Below the pieces are notes generated by a model. The model was not told the origin of the DNA, did not search any database, and worked only from the letters and a program-made list of their open reading frames with translations. A DNA stretch of 22,521 nt. Source: MGOM01 sp035455265. Its GTDB lineage: Bacteria; Chloroflexota; Anaerolineae; Anaerolineales; E44-bin32. The stretch covers positions 1 to 22,521 of the forward strand of contig DATIFK010000167.1 of the NCBI GenBank assembly GCA_035455265.1, read 5' to 3'. Of this stretch, positions 6,274 through 14,419 are shown piece by piece; within the stretch, counting starts at the first letter, position 1, and every line of letters begins with the position of its first letter. The position numbers and the translations under genes are program-made.

Positions 6274-8060
6274 CGGTAAGCACGGCGGAGCGTCCCGGCG
6301 CCGCGCGTGTCGTCGTCTTGATGGCCATGATGGGCCTGTTGGGCGCCGGAATGGTCGTGCAGCTCGTGCGGGTGCAGTTCGGCCCGTATGCGCCGGTGTT
6401 CGATGCCCGTGATCGGGCCGGCCTGGGCCTGGAGGAACGTCTCATCCCCGAACGCGGCCTGATCTACGACCGCGACGGGGTGCTGCTGGCGACGAACGGG
6501 ACGATGTACTTCCTGGAAGTCGAGCTCCGTCAGCTGACCGACGAGAGCCGCAAGCAGATCGCGTCGGTCTTGTCGAAGGTGCTGGTGCTGCCGATCGAGG
6601 ATCTCTACGCCCAATTGACCTTCGACTGGCCTTCAAAGGGCCAGTATCGGATTCGGCTGACTCGCCTCGATCCCGATGCCGGGCGACTTCCGATCGTCGT
6701 CGATCCGACGGTGGCCGGCGTCCTGGGCGGATTCTTGGCCGACCCGCAGGCGCCGGACCTCAGCGGCCTCCAACTCGTGCCGACTCCGCGGCGCCATTAC
6801 CCCAATGGAACTCTGGCCGGGCACCTGCTCGGTTTCGTCAACCAGGAGGGGAAGGGGTATTTCGGCGTCGAGGGCTACTACGACGAGTGGCTCTCCGGGA
6901 AAGCCATCACCGTCCGACGCAGCTTCATCCCGCCGGATGCCCAGCGCGACGCCGATCCGCCGGCCGGAGTCAACCTGGTCCTGACGATCGACGCCGATAT
7001 TCAGCAGACGGCCGAGATCGCCCTCGAGGAAGCCGTCCACGACAGCAAGGCCGAGGGCGGCCAGGTGTTGGTCATGGACCCGCAGACCGGCGAGATCCTG
7101 GCGATGGCCGCCTGGCCGGCGCTGGACCCGAACAACTACGAGCCCTGGCTGAAGAAGGCCGAGGAAGACGAGAGTGCCATCACCCCGGCCGTGGCGGCGC
7201 AGTACGAACCCGGCTCCACCTTCAAAGTCCTGACGATGGCGGCCGCGCTCGACGCCGGAGTCGTGCAGCCGAACGACATCTTCATCGACACCGGCAGCAT
7301 CGAGGTGGGCGGCCACACCATCCGCAACTGGGATTACAGCGCGTGGGGCGCGCAGACGATGATCGGCTGCCTGCGCTACTCGCTGAACGTCTGCCTGGCC
7401 TACGTCGCCTCCGACAAGCTCAAAGCGGCGCCCTTCTACAACTACCTGACGGAGTTCGGCGTCGGGCAGTTGACCGGCATCGACCTGGCCGGTGAGGTGG
7501 CCGGTCAATTGCGAACGCCGCGCCATCCGGAATGGACGGAATCGGACCTGGGCACCAATTCGTTCGGCCAAGGTGTTTCCGTCACACCGATCCAGCTCTT
7601 GACGGCTGTAGCCGCCGTGGCCAACGGCGGAGTCATGGTGCAGCCGCATGTCGTGCGCGAGGTCGTCAGCGCCGAAGGCGCCTTCTACCCGCGGACGACT
7701 GTGCTCGGGCAGCCCATCTCGGCCGCCGCCGCCCAGACCCTGACGTCGATGCTGGTCGAGTCGCTGCAAGGTGAGACGCGGCGGGCCACCGTCACGGGCT
7801 ACGTCCTGGCCGGCAAGACCGGCACGGCGCAGATCCCCACCGACAAGGGCTACGACCCCAAGTGGACCATCGCCTCGTTCATCGGCTGGGGTCCCGTCAA
7901 CGACCCACGTTTCGTCGTGCTGGTGCGACTGGATAAGCCCGAGACGTCACCGTGGGGCTCGGTTGTCGCCGCCCCGGTGTTCCAGGAGATCGTCGAGCGC
8001 CTCGTCGTCCTGCTGCAGATCCCGCCCGCCGACGTTCAAGCACTGGCGGCGGGGGGCTGA
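6270..8060 (+). CDS. pbpB: Class B penicillin-binding protein (FtsI/PBP2, septal transpeptidase)
   Basis: A 596-residue monofunctional transpeptidase that crosslinks septal peptidoglycan outside the membrane. A short cytoplasmic tail precedes one membrane anchor (about residues 13-35). The dimerisation/pedestal domain shows ERGLIYDRDGVLLA and RRHYPNGTLAGHLLGFV. The catalytic motifs are all present: SxxK as EPGSTFK with Ser316, SxN as YSLN with Ser371, and KTGT with Lys516. No PASTA domains follow, unlike SpoVD/PBP2x. ATG 6270 overlaps the ftsL stop and is preferred over in-frame codons from 6231, because the membrane anchor then sits at the normal place. The next gene, murF, starts 9 bp later, where murE would often be found. 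Confidence 0.95.
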   Translation: MTVSTAERPGAARVVVLMAMMGLLGAGMVVQLVRVQFGPYAPVFDARDRAGLGLEERLIPERGLIYDRDGVLLATNGTMYFLEVELRQLTDESRKQIASVLSKVLVLPIEDLYAQLTFDWPSKGQYRIRLTRLDPDAGRLPIVVDPTVAGVLGGFLADPQAPDLSGLQLVPTPRRHYPNGTLAGHLLGFVNQEGKGYFGVEGYYDEWLSGKAITVRRSFIPPDAQRDADPPAGVNLVLTIDADIQQTAEIALEEAVHDSKAEGGQVLVMDPQTGEILAMAAWPALDPNNYEPWLKKAEEDESAITPAVAAQYEPGSTFKVLTMAAALDAGVVQPNDIFIDTGSIEVGGHTIRNWDYSAWGAQTMIGCLRYSLNVCLAYVASDKLKAAPFYNYLTEFGVGQLTGIDLAGEVAGQLRTPRHPEWTESDLGTNSFGQGVSVTPIQLLTAVAAVANGGVMVQPHVVREVVSAEGAFYPRTTVLGQPISAAAAQTLTSMLVESLQGETRRATVTGYVLAGKTGTAQIPTDKGYDPKWTIASFIGWGPVNDPRFVVLVRLDKPETSPWGSVVAAPVFQEIVERLVVLLQIPPADVQALAAGG

Positions 8061-8069
8061 GGCGGGGCC

Positions 8070-9491
8070 ATGCGCTTGCTCACCCTCGGCACCGCCGTCG
8101 AAGCTCTGACCGGGAAGCTCCCCGAAGCGGGCGCGCTCGTCCTGACGGACGCGGTTCTGGACTCGCGCACCGCCATTCCGGGTTCGCTGTTCGTCGCCAT
8201 GGCGGGGGAGCACACCGATGGCCACGATCACGTGGCCGAAGCCTTCCAGCACGGGGCCTCGGTGGCGCTGATTGAACGCGAAGTTGGCGGTAACCTGACG
8301 GTCGTCGATCTGCGGGCCGGGGCACCGGCCCGGCTTCCGGACCCGCCGCTGTGCCTGCGGGTCGAGAAGAGCCTGGCGGCTCTGCAGCAGATCGCCCGGG
8401 TGTGGCGGGCCCAGCTTCCCGTCCGCGTGATTGGAATCACCGGCAGCATCGGCAAGTCGACCACCAAGGAAATCACCGCCGACCTGCTCGACCGGCGTTA
8501 CCGAACGCTGCGCAACGCAGGAAACCTCAACAACGAGATCGGGCTTCCGCTGAGCCTGCTGCGCCTCACCGAGGCGCACGAGCGGGCCGTGCTCGAGATG
8601 GGATTCTACGTCCCGGGTGAGATCAGCCTGCTGTGCGACATCGCCCGGCCGGCCGTCGGCGTGATCACCAACATCGGCCCCGTCCACCTGGAACGCGCCG
8701 GGACGATGGAAGCCATCATCGCCGGGAAGGCTGAGCTGGTCGAGGCCCTGCCGTCGGCGCCCGAAGGCGTCGCCATCCTCAACCATGACGATCCCAACGT
8801 GCTTCCGATGGCCAAGCGGACCTCGGCACGCGTGTTCACCTACGGCCTGACCGGCGATGCCGACCTGTGGGCCGATCAGATCGAGGGCCTGGGTCTTGAA
8901 GGCGTCCGCTTCGTGCTGCATCACGGACGAGAGCGTTTTCATCTCCGCGTACCCATGCTCGGGCAGCATTCGGTGCATACGGCCCTGCGCGCCGCCGCCG
9001 TCGGCCTGGCCGAAGGCATGGGCTGGGACGACATCCTGAGCGGGCTTCAAACTTCGCAAACCCAACTGCGGCTGGTGGCCGTCCGCGGCCCCCACGGGGC
9101 TCTCCTTCTGGACGACACCTACAACGCCGCCCCTGCTTCCGTTCTGGCGGCGCTCAATCTGCTGGGGGAGTTGGATGGCCGCCGCATCGCCGTCCTGGGG
9201 GACATGCTGGAGCTAGGCGCCCAGGAAGAGACCGGCCACCGAATGGTCGGCGCTCGCGCGGCCGAGATCGCCGACGACTTGATCGTGCTCGGTACACGGG
9301 CGCGTTGGATTGCCCAGGAGGCGGAGAAGGCGGGGCTTTCGGCACAGCACATTTCAGCACTGGCGACGAACCAGGAGGTCATCGACTGGCTCAACGGTCG
9401 CATCGGCGCGGGAGACGTCGTGCTGATCAAGGGCTCGCGCGGGATGCACATGGATGAGATCGTCGCCGCTCTGGGGGAGCCGAGCTCATGA
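8070..9491 (+). CDS. murF: UDP-MurNAc-tripeptide--D-Ala-D-Ala ligase MurF
   Basis: A 473-residue cytoplasmic Mur ligase that adds D-Ala-D-Ala to the UDP-MurNAc-tripeptide. The N-terminal MurF domain includes LDSRTAIPGSLFVAMAGEHTDGHD. The ATP site is GITGSIGKSTTKE with Lys129, a GKS form of the usual GKT. NLNNEIGLPLSLL and LDDTYNAAPASV are MurF signatures that separate it from MurE, and no MurE-type DNPR motif is seen. The start is ATG 8070, 9 bp after pbpB, with GGCGGGG upstream. The end overlaps mraY by 4 nt (ATGA). Its acceptor needs the product of a MurE that is not encoded in this window. Confidence 0.95.
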   Translation: MRLLTLGTAVEALTGKLPEAGALVLTDAVLDSRTAIPGSLFVAMAGEHTDGHDHVAEAFQHGASVALIEREVGGNLTVVDLRAGAPARLPDPPLCLRVEKSLAALQQIARVWRAQLPVRVIGITGSIGKSTTKEITADLLDRRYRTLRNAGNLNNEIGLPLSLLRLTEAHERAVLEMGFYVPGEISLLCDIARPAVGVITNIGPVHLERAGTMEAIIAGKAELVEALPSAPEGVAILNHDDPNVLPMAKRTSARVFTYGLTGDADLWADQIEGLGLEGVRFVLHHGRERFHLRVPMLGQHSVHTALRAAAVGLAEGMGWDDILSGLQTSQTQLRLVAVRGPHGALLLDDTYNAAPASVLAALNLLGELDGRRIAVLGDMLELGAQEETGHRMVGARAAEIADDLIVLGTRARWIAQEAEKAGLSAQHISALATNQEVIDWLNGRIGAGDVVLIKGSRGMHMDEIVAALGEPSS

Positions 9492-10495
9492 CCGGCGAAT
9501 CGGCCATCGCCCTCTCCCTGGGAGGCATCACCTTCCTGCTGGCCGTCATCTGGGGCGGCCCGCTGATCCAGGTGCTGCGCCTGCTCGGCATCGGCAAGAA
9601 GATCCGAATCGAGGGCCCCGAACGCCACATCACGAAACTGGGTACGCCGACGATGGGCGGCTGGCTGATCGTCATCTCGGTCCTGGCCGTGACCGTCGTG
9701 TTGAACCTGGTGTCGGTGGTGAGCGACCTCAACGTCCAGGGTCCCTCGGTCCTGCTGCCGACGCTGGTCATGCTGGCCTACGCCACGCTGGGTGCGATCG
9801 ACGACTGGCTGGGGGTGAAGGGTGTCCGGCGTGGTGAGGGACTGCGCGCCCGGACGCAACTCTTCTGGCAGATCCTGCTGGCCCTCGGCGCTTCCGTTGG
9901 GTTGAAGTACGTGCTGCAGGCCCCCGAGCTCTACCTGCCCAACTATCCGCAGGGGATCAGCCTCGGCCTGTGGTACATCCCCATCGCCGCTTTCGTCATC
10001 GTCGCCTCGACCAACGCCGTCAATTTCACCGACGGGCTGGACGGACTGGCCGGCCTGATCGCCGCCACCGCCTTCGCCGCCTACGGCGCCATCGCCGTGC
10101 TGCAGGGCCAAGTCTTTCTGATGCGCTTCTGTTTCACGGTGGTCGGGGCCACCTTCGCCTTCCTTTGGTACAACGCCCACCCGGCCGAGATGTTCATGGG
10201 CGGCACCGGCTCGCTGTCGTTGGGCGCGACGCTCGGCGTCGTTTCCCTGATGACCGGCCAATGGATCCTGCTCCCGATCATCGCCATCATCCCCGTCAGC
10301 GCCGTCCTGAGCGTCATCCTGCAAGTTGTCTACTTCCGCCTGACCAAGGGCAAGCGGCTCTTCAAGATGGCGCCGCTGCACCACCACTTCGAATTGATCG
10401 GATGGAGCGAGACGCAGGTCGTGCAGCGATTCTGGCTGGTGGCGCTGCTGACCGCGATGATCGGAGTCTCACTGGCCTTGCTGAGAGGGAGTTGA
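9488..10495 (+). CDS. mraY: Phospho-MurNAc-pentapeptide transferase MraY, with an unusual active-site residue
   Basis: A 335-residue polytopic enzyme that moves phospho-MurNAc-pentapeptide onto undecaprenyl phosphate to make lipid I. Motifs: KLGTPTMGG, AIDDWLG (Asp105/Asp106), TNAVNFTDGLDGLAG (Asp182), and MAPLHHHFELIGWSE, the His loop. About ten hydrophobic segments fit the family. The motif that is normally MGDxGSLxLG reads MGGTGSLSLG: Gly239, codon GGC at 10202-10204, stands where the third essential, metal-binding Asp (E. coli Asp267) is expected. One base change (GGC for GAC) would explain it, so it could be an assembly error or a lineage feature. The start codon overlaps murF; the end is 1 bp before the small unknown gene. 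Confidence 0.95.
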   Translation: MTGESAIALSLGGITFLLAVIWGGPLIQVLRLLGIGKKIRIEGPERHITKLGTPTMGGWLIVISVLAVTVVLNLVSVVSDLNVQGPSVLLPTLVMLAYATLGAIDDWLGVKGVRRGEGLRARTQLFWQILLALGASVGLKYVLQAPELYLPNYPQGISLGLWYIPIAAFVIVASTNAVNFTDGLDGLAGLIAATAFAAYGAIAVLQGQVFLMRFCFTVVGATFAFLWYNAHPAEMFMGGTGSLSLGATLGVVSLMTGQWILLPIIAIIPVSAVLSVILQVVYFRLTKGKRLFKMAPLHHHFELIGWSETQVVQRFWLVALLTAMIGVSLALLRGS

Positions 10496-10496
10496 C

Positions 10497-10793
10497 ATGG
10501 ACACAGGGATGCTCTGGTTCGATGACGGCCCACAGGCGTTGAAGGACAAGGTCGAGCGCGCCGTGTCCTTCTACGGGAACAAGTACGGCCGCACGCCGAC
10601 GCTGTGCCTGGTGCATCCGGCGACGCTGGCCGACGGCAAGGAAGGCGTGGTGGCCGGCGTGACGTTGCGCTCGAGCCGCTCCGTCCTGCCCAACCATTTC
10701 TTCGTGGGGATCGAAGAGCGCGCCGTCTCGGCCCGCAAAGAGGCCCGGCCACGTGCCAGCCGGATGGCGATGTCGGATGCCAAGGCGGCCTGA
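10497..10793 (+). CDS. Small unknown protein (98 aa) inside the dcw operon
   Basis: I do not recognise a named family. The protein begins MDTGMLWFDDGPQALKDKV, continues with a predicted helix, KYGRTPTLCLVHP, a strand (VVAGVTLRSSRSV) and LPNHFFVGIEE, and ends in a basic, low-complexity tail. It has no membrane segment or signal peptide, so it is probably cytoplasmic. It is likely real: ATG 10497 is 1 bp after the mraY stop, GAGGGAG lies 6 nt upstream, and it fills exactly the space before murD. An ordered core with Trp, Cys, His and Pro positions looks like a conserved domain rather than a chance frame. A role tied to lipid I or MurD steps is guilt by location only. Confidence 0.75.
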   Translation: MDTGMLWFDDGPQALKDKVERAVSFYGNKYGRTPTLCLVHPATLADGKEGVVAGVTLRSSRSVLPNHFFVGIEERAVSARKEARPRASRMAMSDAKAA

Positions 10794-10807
10794 GACGGAG
10801 ATGGGCG

Positions 10808-12184
10808 TTGACGGACTGGCGCGGGAAACGGGTGGTGGTCGTGGGCCTGGCCCGGCAAGGTAAGGTGCTGACGCGCCACTTCGCCGCCGCGGGGGCGCGC
10901 GTGGTGGTGACCGACCTTCAGCCGGCGACCGCGCTGGGTCCGGCGATGGACGAATTGGAGGGTCTGCCGGTGACGTACGTGCTGGGCGGGCATCCGCCGG
11001 CGCTGCTCGAGGAGACCGACTTGCTGTGCCTTTCCGGCGGGGTTCCCGCCGATCTGCCGCTGGCACAGCAGGCGCGCGAGCTGGGAATCGCCGTCACCAA
11101 CGATTCCCAGCTCCTCCTCGAGGACTGCCCGGCGCCCGTCGTGGGGATCACCGGTTCGGCCGGCAAATCGACGACCACGGCCTTGCTTGGTGCGATGGCC
11201 GAGGCCGACGAACACGCCAGCGGTCGACGCGCCTGGGTGGGGGGCAACATCGGGCGGCCGCTGCTGCTCGATCTGCCCAACATCCTCCCGGACGACCGCG
11301 TCGTCATCGAGCTCTCGTCCTTCCAGCTGGAGATCATGACGGCCTCGCCGGCCGTCGCCGTGGTGCTCAACATCACCCCCAACCATCTCGACCGCCATCG
11401 CACCATGGAGGCCTACACCTCGGCCAAAGCCCGCATCCTCGCCTTCCAGTCCTCGGAGGACACCGCCGTCCTCGGCTGGGAAGATGAAGGCGCCTGGAAC
11501 CTGCGCTATTCCGTCCACGGCCGCCTGGTTGGTTTCGGCCGCAAGCCCCGGCCGCCCGTGCCGGGAGCCTATTTCGATGACGGTCACATCGTCGTGGACG
11601 TGAGCGGCACGCCCGAGCCGGTCTGCCGGGCCGAGGACGTACCCTTGCGCGGCGAACACAACCTGCTCAACGCGCTGGCGGCCTGTGCTGCAGCGGCCTC
11701 CGTCGGCCTGGGCACGGCCGCCATGGCGGAAGGCCTGCGCGTCTTCCACGGTCTGCCGCACCGCCTCGAGTTCATCCGGCGGGTTGGTGGGGCCGAGTGG
11801 TACGACGATTCGATCGCCACCACGCCCGAACGCTCCCTGGCGGGCCTGCGTTCCTTCACCGAGCCGATCGTTCTCCTGGCCGGCGGCCGCGACAAGGATT
11901 TGCCCTGGGGCGAGTTCGCCGAAGCCATCCGGTCCCGAGTCGACCACCTGGTGCTCTTCGGGGAAGCCGTCCCCAAGATACAGGCAGCCCTTGCCGCTAC
12001 CAAGGGCGAGCGGCCCTATTCGATCGACGTCGTGCCCGACCTCGAGTCGGCCGTCGAGGCGGCCGCCCGGCGCGTTCAGCCCGGCGATGTCGTCCTGCTC
12101 TCGCCTGGAGGCACCAGCTTCGACGCCTTCATGGATTTCGCCGCGCGCGGGGATCGCTTCCGCGAGTTGGTCGAGGGCCTGTGA
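10808..12184 (+). CDS. murD: UDP-MurNAc-L-alanine--D-glutamate ligase MurD
   Basis: A 458-residue cytoplasmic ligase that adds D-Glu to UDP-MurNAc-L-Ala. The N-terminus KRVVVVGLARQGKVLTRHF is the Rossmann-like UDP-binding region. GITGSAGKSTTTALLG carries the ATP-site Lys120 (GKS in place of GKT). ELSSFQLE and LNITPNHLDRHRTMEAY are MurD signatures, and the C-terminal domain includes YDDSIATTPE and LLAGGRDKDLPW. The start is TTG 10808: GGAG (10797-10800) lies 7 nt upstream and MTDWRGKRV matches the family, while upstream in-frame sequence overlaps the small gene and is Arg-rich nonsense. The end overlaps ftsW by 4 nt (GTGA). Confidence 0.95.
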   Translation: MTDWRGKRVVVVGLARQGKVLTRHFAAAGARVVVTDLQPATALGPAMDELEGLPVTYVLGGHPPALLEETDLLCLSGGVPADLPLAQQARELGIAVTNDSQLLLEDCPAPVVGITGSAGKSTTTALLGAMAEADEHASGRRAWVGGNIGRPLLLDLPNILPDDRVVIELSSFQLEIMTASPAVAVVLNITPNHLDRHRTMEAYTSAKARILAFQSSEDTAVLGWEDEGAWNLRYSVHGRLVGFGRKPRPPVPGAYFDDGHIVVDVSGTPEPVCRAEDVPLRGEHNLLNALAACAAAASVGLGTAAMAEGLRVFHGLPHRLEFIRRVGGAEWYDDSIATTPERSLAGLRSFTEPIVLLAGGRDKDLPWGEFAEAIRSRVDHLVLFGEAVPKIQAALAATKGERPYSIDVVPDLESAVEAAARRVQPGDVVLLSPGGTSFDAFMDFAARGDRFRELVEGL

Positions 12185-13413
12185 CCGGCGCCGCCGCTCC
12201 CCTCACCGCCGCTCGACCCGCCAGCCGCCTGCGGACCTTCGGCTTCGATCCGTGGCTGCTGACGCTTGTCGGCGTCATGATCGCCTTCGGGCTGGTGATG
12301 ATGTACTCCGCCAGCTGGGATGTGTCCTGGCGGCTCTACGGGAATCCGAGCGCGCTGTTCTTCCGCCAACTCGCCAACCTGGGCGTCGGCCTGGTGGCGA
12401 TGGCGGTGGCCTCGCGCTTTCCGATTCGCTGGCTGCGGCGGCTCGCCCTGCCGCTGATCCTGTTCACCATTCTGAGCCTGATCGTTCTGCTCCTGGTCAG
12501 CGCAGGCAGCGGACCGCGGCGATCGTTCCTGGGCGGCTCGGTGCAACCGTCGGAGCTGGCCAAGCTGGTGGTCATCATCTACCTCGCCGTGTGGATGGAG
12601 TCCAAAGGCGAGCGCCTGTCGGAGTGGGGCTACGGGTTCATGCCGCTGATGGCCATCATCGGAATCCTCGGCGGCCTCATTCTTCTTCAACCCGACCTGA
12701 GCGCGGTGCTGACGGTCGCCATCGTCGCCCTGGTGATGTTCTACCTGGCCGGCGCCCGAGTCTCGCAATCGATCCTGATCACCCTGGGCAGCGGGACGGT
12801 CGGTTACATCCTCGTCCGGCTGACCAACACCGGACGGCAGCGCTGGGCCGACTACATGGCCGGGCTGGTCAACATCGAGCAGGCCTCCTACCACGTGCAG
12901 CAGTCCCTGCAGGCGTTCTACTCCGGCGGCCTGCTCGGGCGCGGCCTGGGTGCCAGCCGCGAGAAGTTCGGATTGCTGCCGGCGCCGCACACCGACAGCA
13001 TCTACGCCATCATCGGCGAGGAGTTGGGCCTGATCGGGGCGCTGCTGATCCTGGCACTGTTCGCGTTGCTCCTGTGGCGAGGCTTCCGCATCGCCATCGA
13101 ATCGCCCGACCGGCTGGCGATGCTGCTGGCCGGCGGCGTGACGTTCTGGATCGGGGCCGAGGCCCTGATCAACATGTCGGTCCTGCTGGGGTTGCTGCCC
13201 TTCGCCGGGAACGCGCTGCCGTTCTTCAGCTACGGCGGGTCGAACCTGGTGACGACGCTCACGGGCGTCGGATTCCTCTTAAACATATCGAGGCGACAAC
13301 CCTTGGAGACAGGCGCAGAGGGTCATGTTTCGACTATTGGTATCGGCTGGCGGTACCGGCGGCGGCGTGTATCCCGCCTTAGCCATCGCCGCCGCCCTCA
13401 GGCCGAAGGCTGA
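12181..13413 (+). CDS. ftsW: Septal peptidoglycan polymerase FtsW (SEDS family)
   Basis: A 410-residue SEDS glycosyltransferase that polymerises lipid II at the septum with the class B PBP. About ten membrane segments are visible. Family motifs: SVQPSELAKL, YHVQQSLQAFYSGGLLGRGLG, the catalytic-loop PAPHTDSIYAIIGEELG (the Asp of HTD corresponds to the essential SEDS Asp) and FFSYGGSNLVTTLTGVGFLLNIS. GTG 12181 overlaps the murD stop; in-frame codons from 11797 lie inside murD and are rejected. After LLNIS the frame stays open for about 45 residues, ending in a very basic tail that overlaps the start of murG by 89 nt, far more than any other junction here. Confidence 0.95.
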   Translation: MTGAAAPLTAARPASRLRTFGFDPWLLTLVGVMIAFGLVMMYSASWDVSWRLYGNPSALFFRQLANLGVGLVAMAVASRFPIRWLRRLALPLILFTILSLIVLLLVSAGSGPRRSFLGGSVQPSELAKLVVIIYLAVWMESKGERLSEWGYGFMPLMAIIGILGGLILLQPDLSAVLTVAIVALVMFYLAGARVSQSILITLGSGTVGYILVRLTNTGRQRWADYMAGLVNIEQASYHVQQSLQAFYSGGLLGRGLGASREKFGLLPAPHTDSIYAIIGEELGLIGALLILALFALLLWRGFRIAIESPDRLAMLLAGGVTFWIGAEALINMSVLLGLLPFAGNALPFFSYGGSNLVTTLTGVGFLLNISRRQPLETGAEGHVSTIGIGWRYRRRRVSRLSHRRRPQAEG

Positions 13414-14419
13414 GATGCGCTGGATCGGCGGAGAAGGCCGGCTGGAGGCCTCGCTGGTTCAGCGCGCCGGGATTCCACTGGATCCCGTTCCCGCCGCCGG
13501 CGTCCACGGCGTCGGCCTGCGGGCTCTGCCGGGGAACGTCGTCCGGCTGGCTCGCGGCGCGGCGGCGGCGCGGCGCGTCATCCAGCGCTTCCGCCCGGAT
13601 GCCATGCTCTTCACCGGCGGCTACGTCGGTGTGCCGGCGGCGGTCGCCGGCTCGAGGATCCCGAAGGTGCTGTACGTGCCCGACATCGAGCCGGGACTGG
13701 CCTCGCGGCTCCTGGCGCGCATGGCCGATGTGGTTGCGGTGACGGCCGAAGAGTCGCGCCGCTTCTATTCGCCTCGCCGGAGAGTCGTCGTCACCGGCTA
13801 TCCCACGCGGCCGGACCTTCAGCCGATGGACAAGCCAACGGCGCGCCGCGCTTTGGGCCTCGACCCCGATGAGCCGGTGCTGCTCGTCTACGGCGGGAGC
13901 CTGGGCGCCCGGTCGATCAACGAGGCGGTCTGGGCGCGACTGGAGGACTTCCTGGGACTGGCCCAGATCCTTCACGTCACGGGAGATCTGGATTGGCCGC
14001 GCGTCGATGCGGTCATGGGGTCTCTGCCGACTGAACTCGCTACGCGCTACCAGCCGTACTCGTACTTGCACGAAGGCATGACGCGGGCTCTGTCGGCCGC
14101 AGACCTGTCGGTGTCGAGAGCGGGCGCATCGACTCTCGGTGAGCTGCCTCTGTTCGGGCTGCCGGCGGTGCTGGTGCCCTATCCGCATGCCTGGCGCTAT
14201 CAGAAGGTCAATGCCGATTTCTTGGTGCAGCGTGACGCGGCCGTGATGCTCGAGGATTCCCGGTTGCCGGGCGAGCTGCTGCCGCTCGTCCGCGCCTTGC
14301 TGCACGACCCGGAACGCCTGGCGGCGATGTCTGCTGCCGCCCGCCGCCAGGCGGTTCCGGGAGCCGCGGGACGAATCGCAGCCGAGATCGAACGCGTCGC
14401 CGGAGGCCCGCGTGGTTAG
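13325..14419 (+). CDS. murG: UDP-GlcNAc:lipid I N-acetylglucosaminyltransferase MurG (divergent)
   Basis: A 364-residue GT28 enzyme that makes lipid II on the inner face of the membrane. The N-terminal glycine loop is GGTGGGVYPALAI (residues 9-21). The His that normally follows GGTGG is Gly14 here. The segment that is usually EQNxxPG reads PDIEPG. YGGSLGARSINEAV, SRAGASTLGELPLFGLPAVLVPYP and the Gln/Asn of RYQKVNAD are the C-terminal UDP-GlcNAc-binding motifs. I recall this variant as common in Chloroflexota-like MurG, so it is probably functional. The start is ATG 13325 with CGCAGAGGG upstream, and it lies within the end of ftsW. The end overlaps the CvpA-like gene by 8 nt. Confidence 0.93.
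   Translation: MFRLLVSAGGTGGGVYPALAIAAALRPKAEMRWIGGEGRLEASLVQRAGIPLDPVPAAGVHGVGLRALPGNVVRLARGAAAARRVIQRFRPDAMLFTGGYVGVPAAVAGSRIPKVLYVPDIEPGLASRLLARMADVVAVTAEESRRFYSPRRRVVVTGYPTRPDLQPMDKPTARRALGLDPDEPVLLVYGGSLGARSINEAVWARLEDFLGLAQILHVTGDLDWPRVDAVMGSLPTELATRYQPYSYLHEGMTRALSAADLSVSRAGASTLGELPLFGLPAVLVPYPHAWRYQKVNADFLVQRDAAVMLEDSRLPGELLPLVRALLHDPERLAAMSAAARRQAVPGAAGRIAAEIERVAGGPRG

Noticed and set aside
6633..7769. 378-aa minus-strand frame
   Set aside because: Antisense to the class B PBP gene, whose catalytic motifs are all present.
8451..8462. GKS instead of GKT in the ATP loops of MurF and MurD as a sign of altered function
   Set aside because: Ser is an accepted replacement for Thr in Walker A loops, so this is probably ordinary variation.
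9119..10387. 422-aa minus-strand frame
   Set aside because: Antisense to murF and mraY; His/Gln/Asp-rich low-complexity shadow.
11685..13382. 565-aa plus-strand frame
   Set aside because: Lies in a wrong frame across murD and ftsW and is made of Arg/Pro/Ser-rich nonsense.
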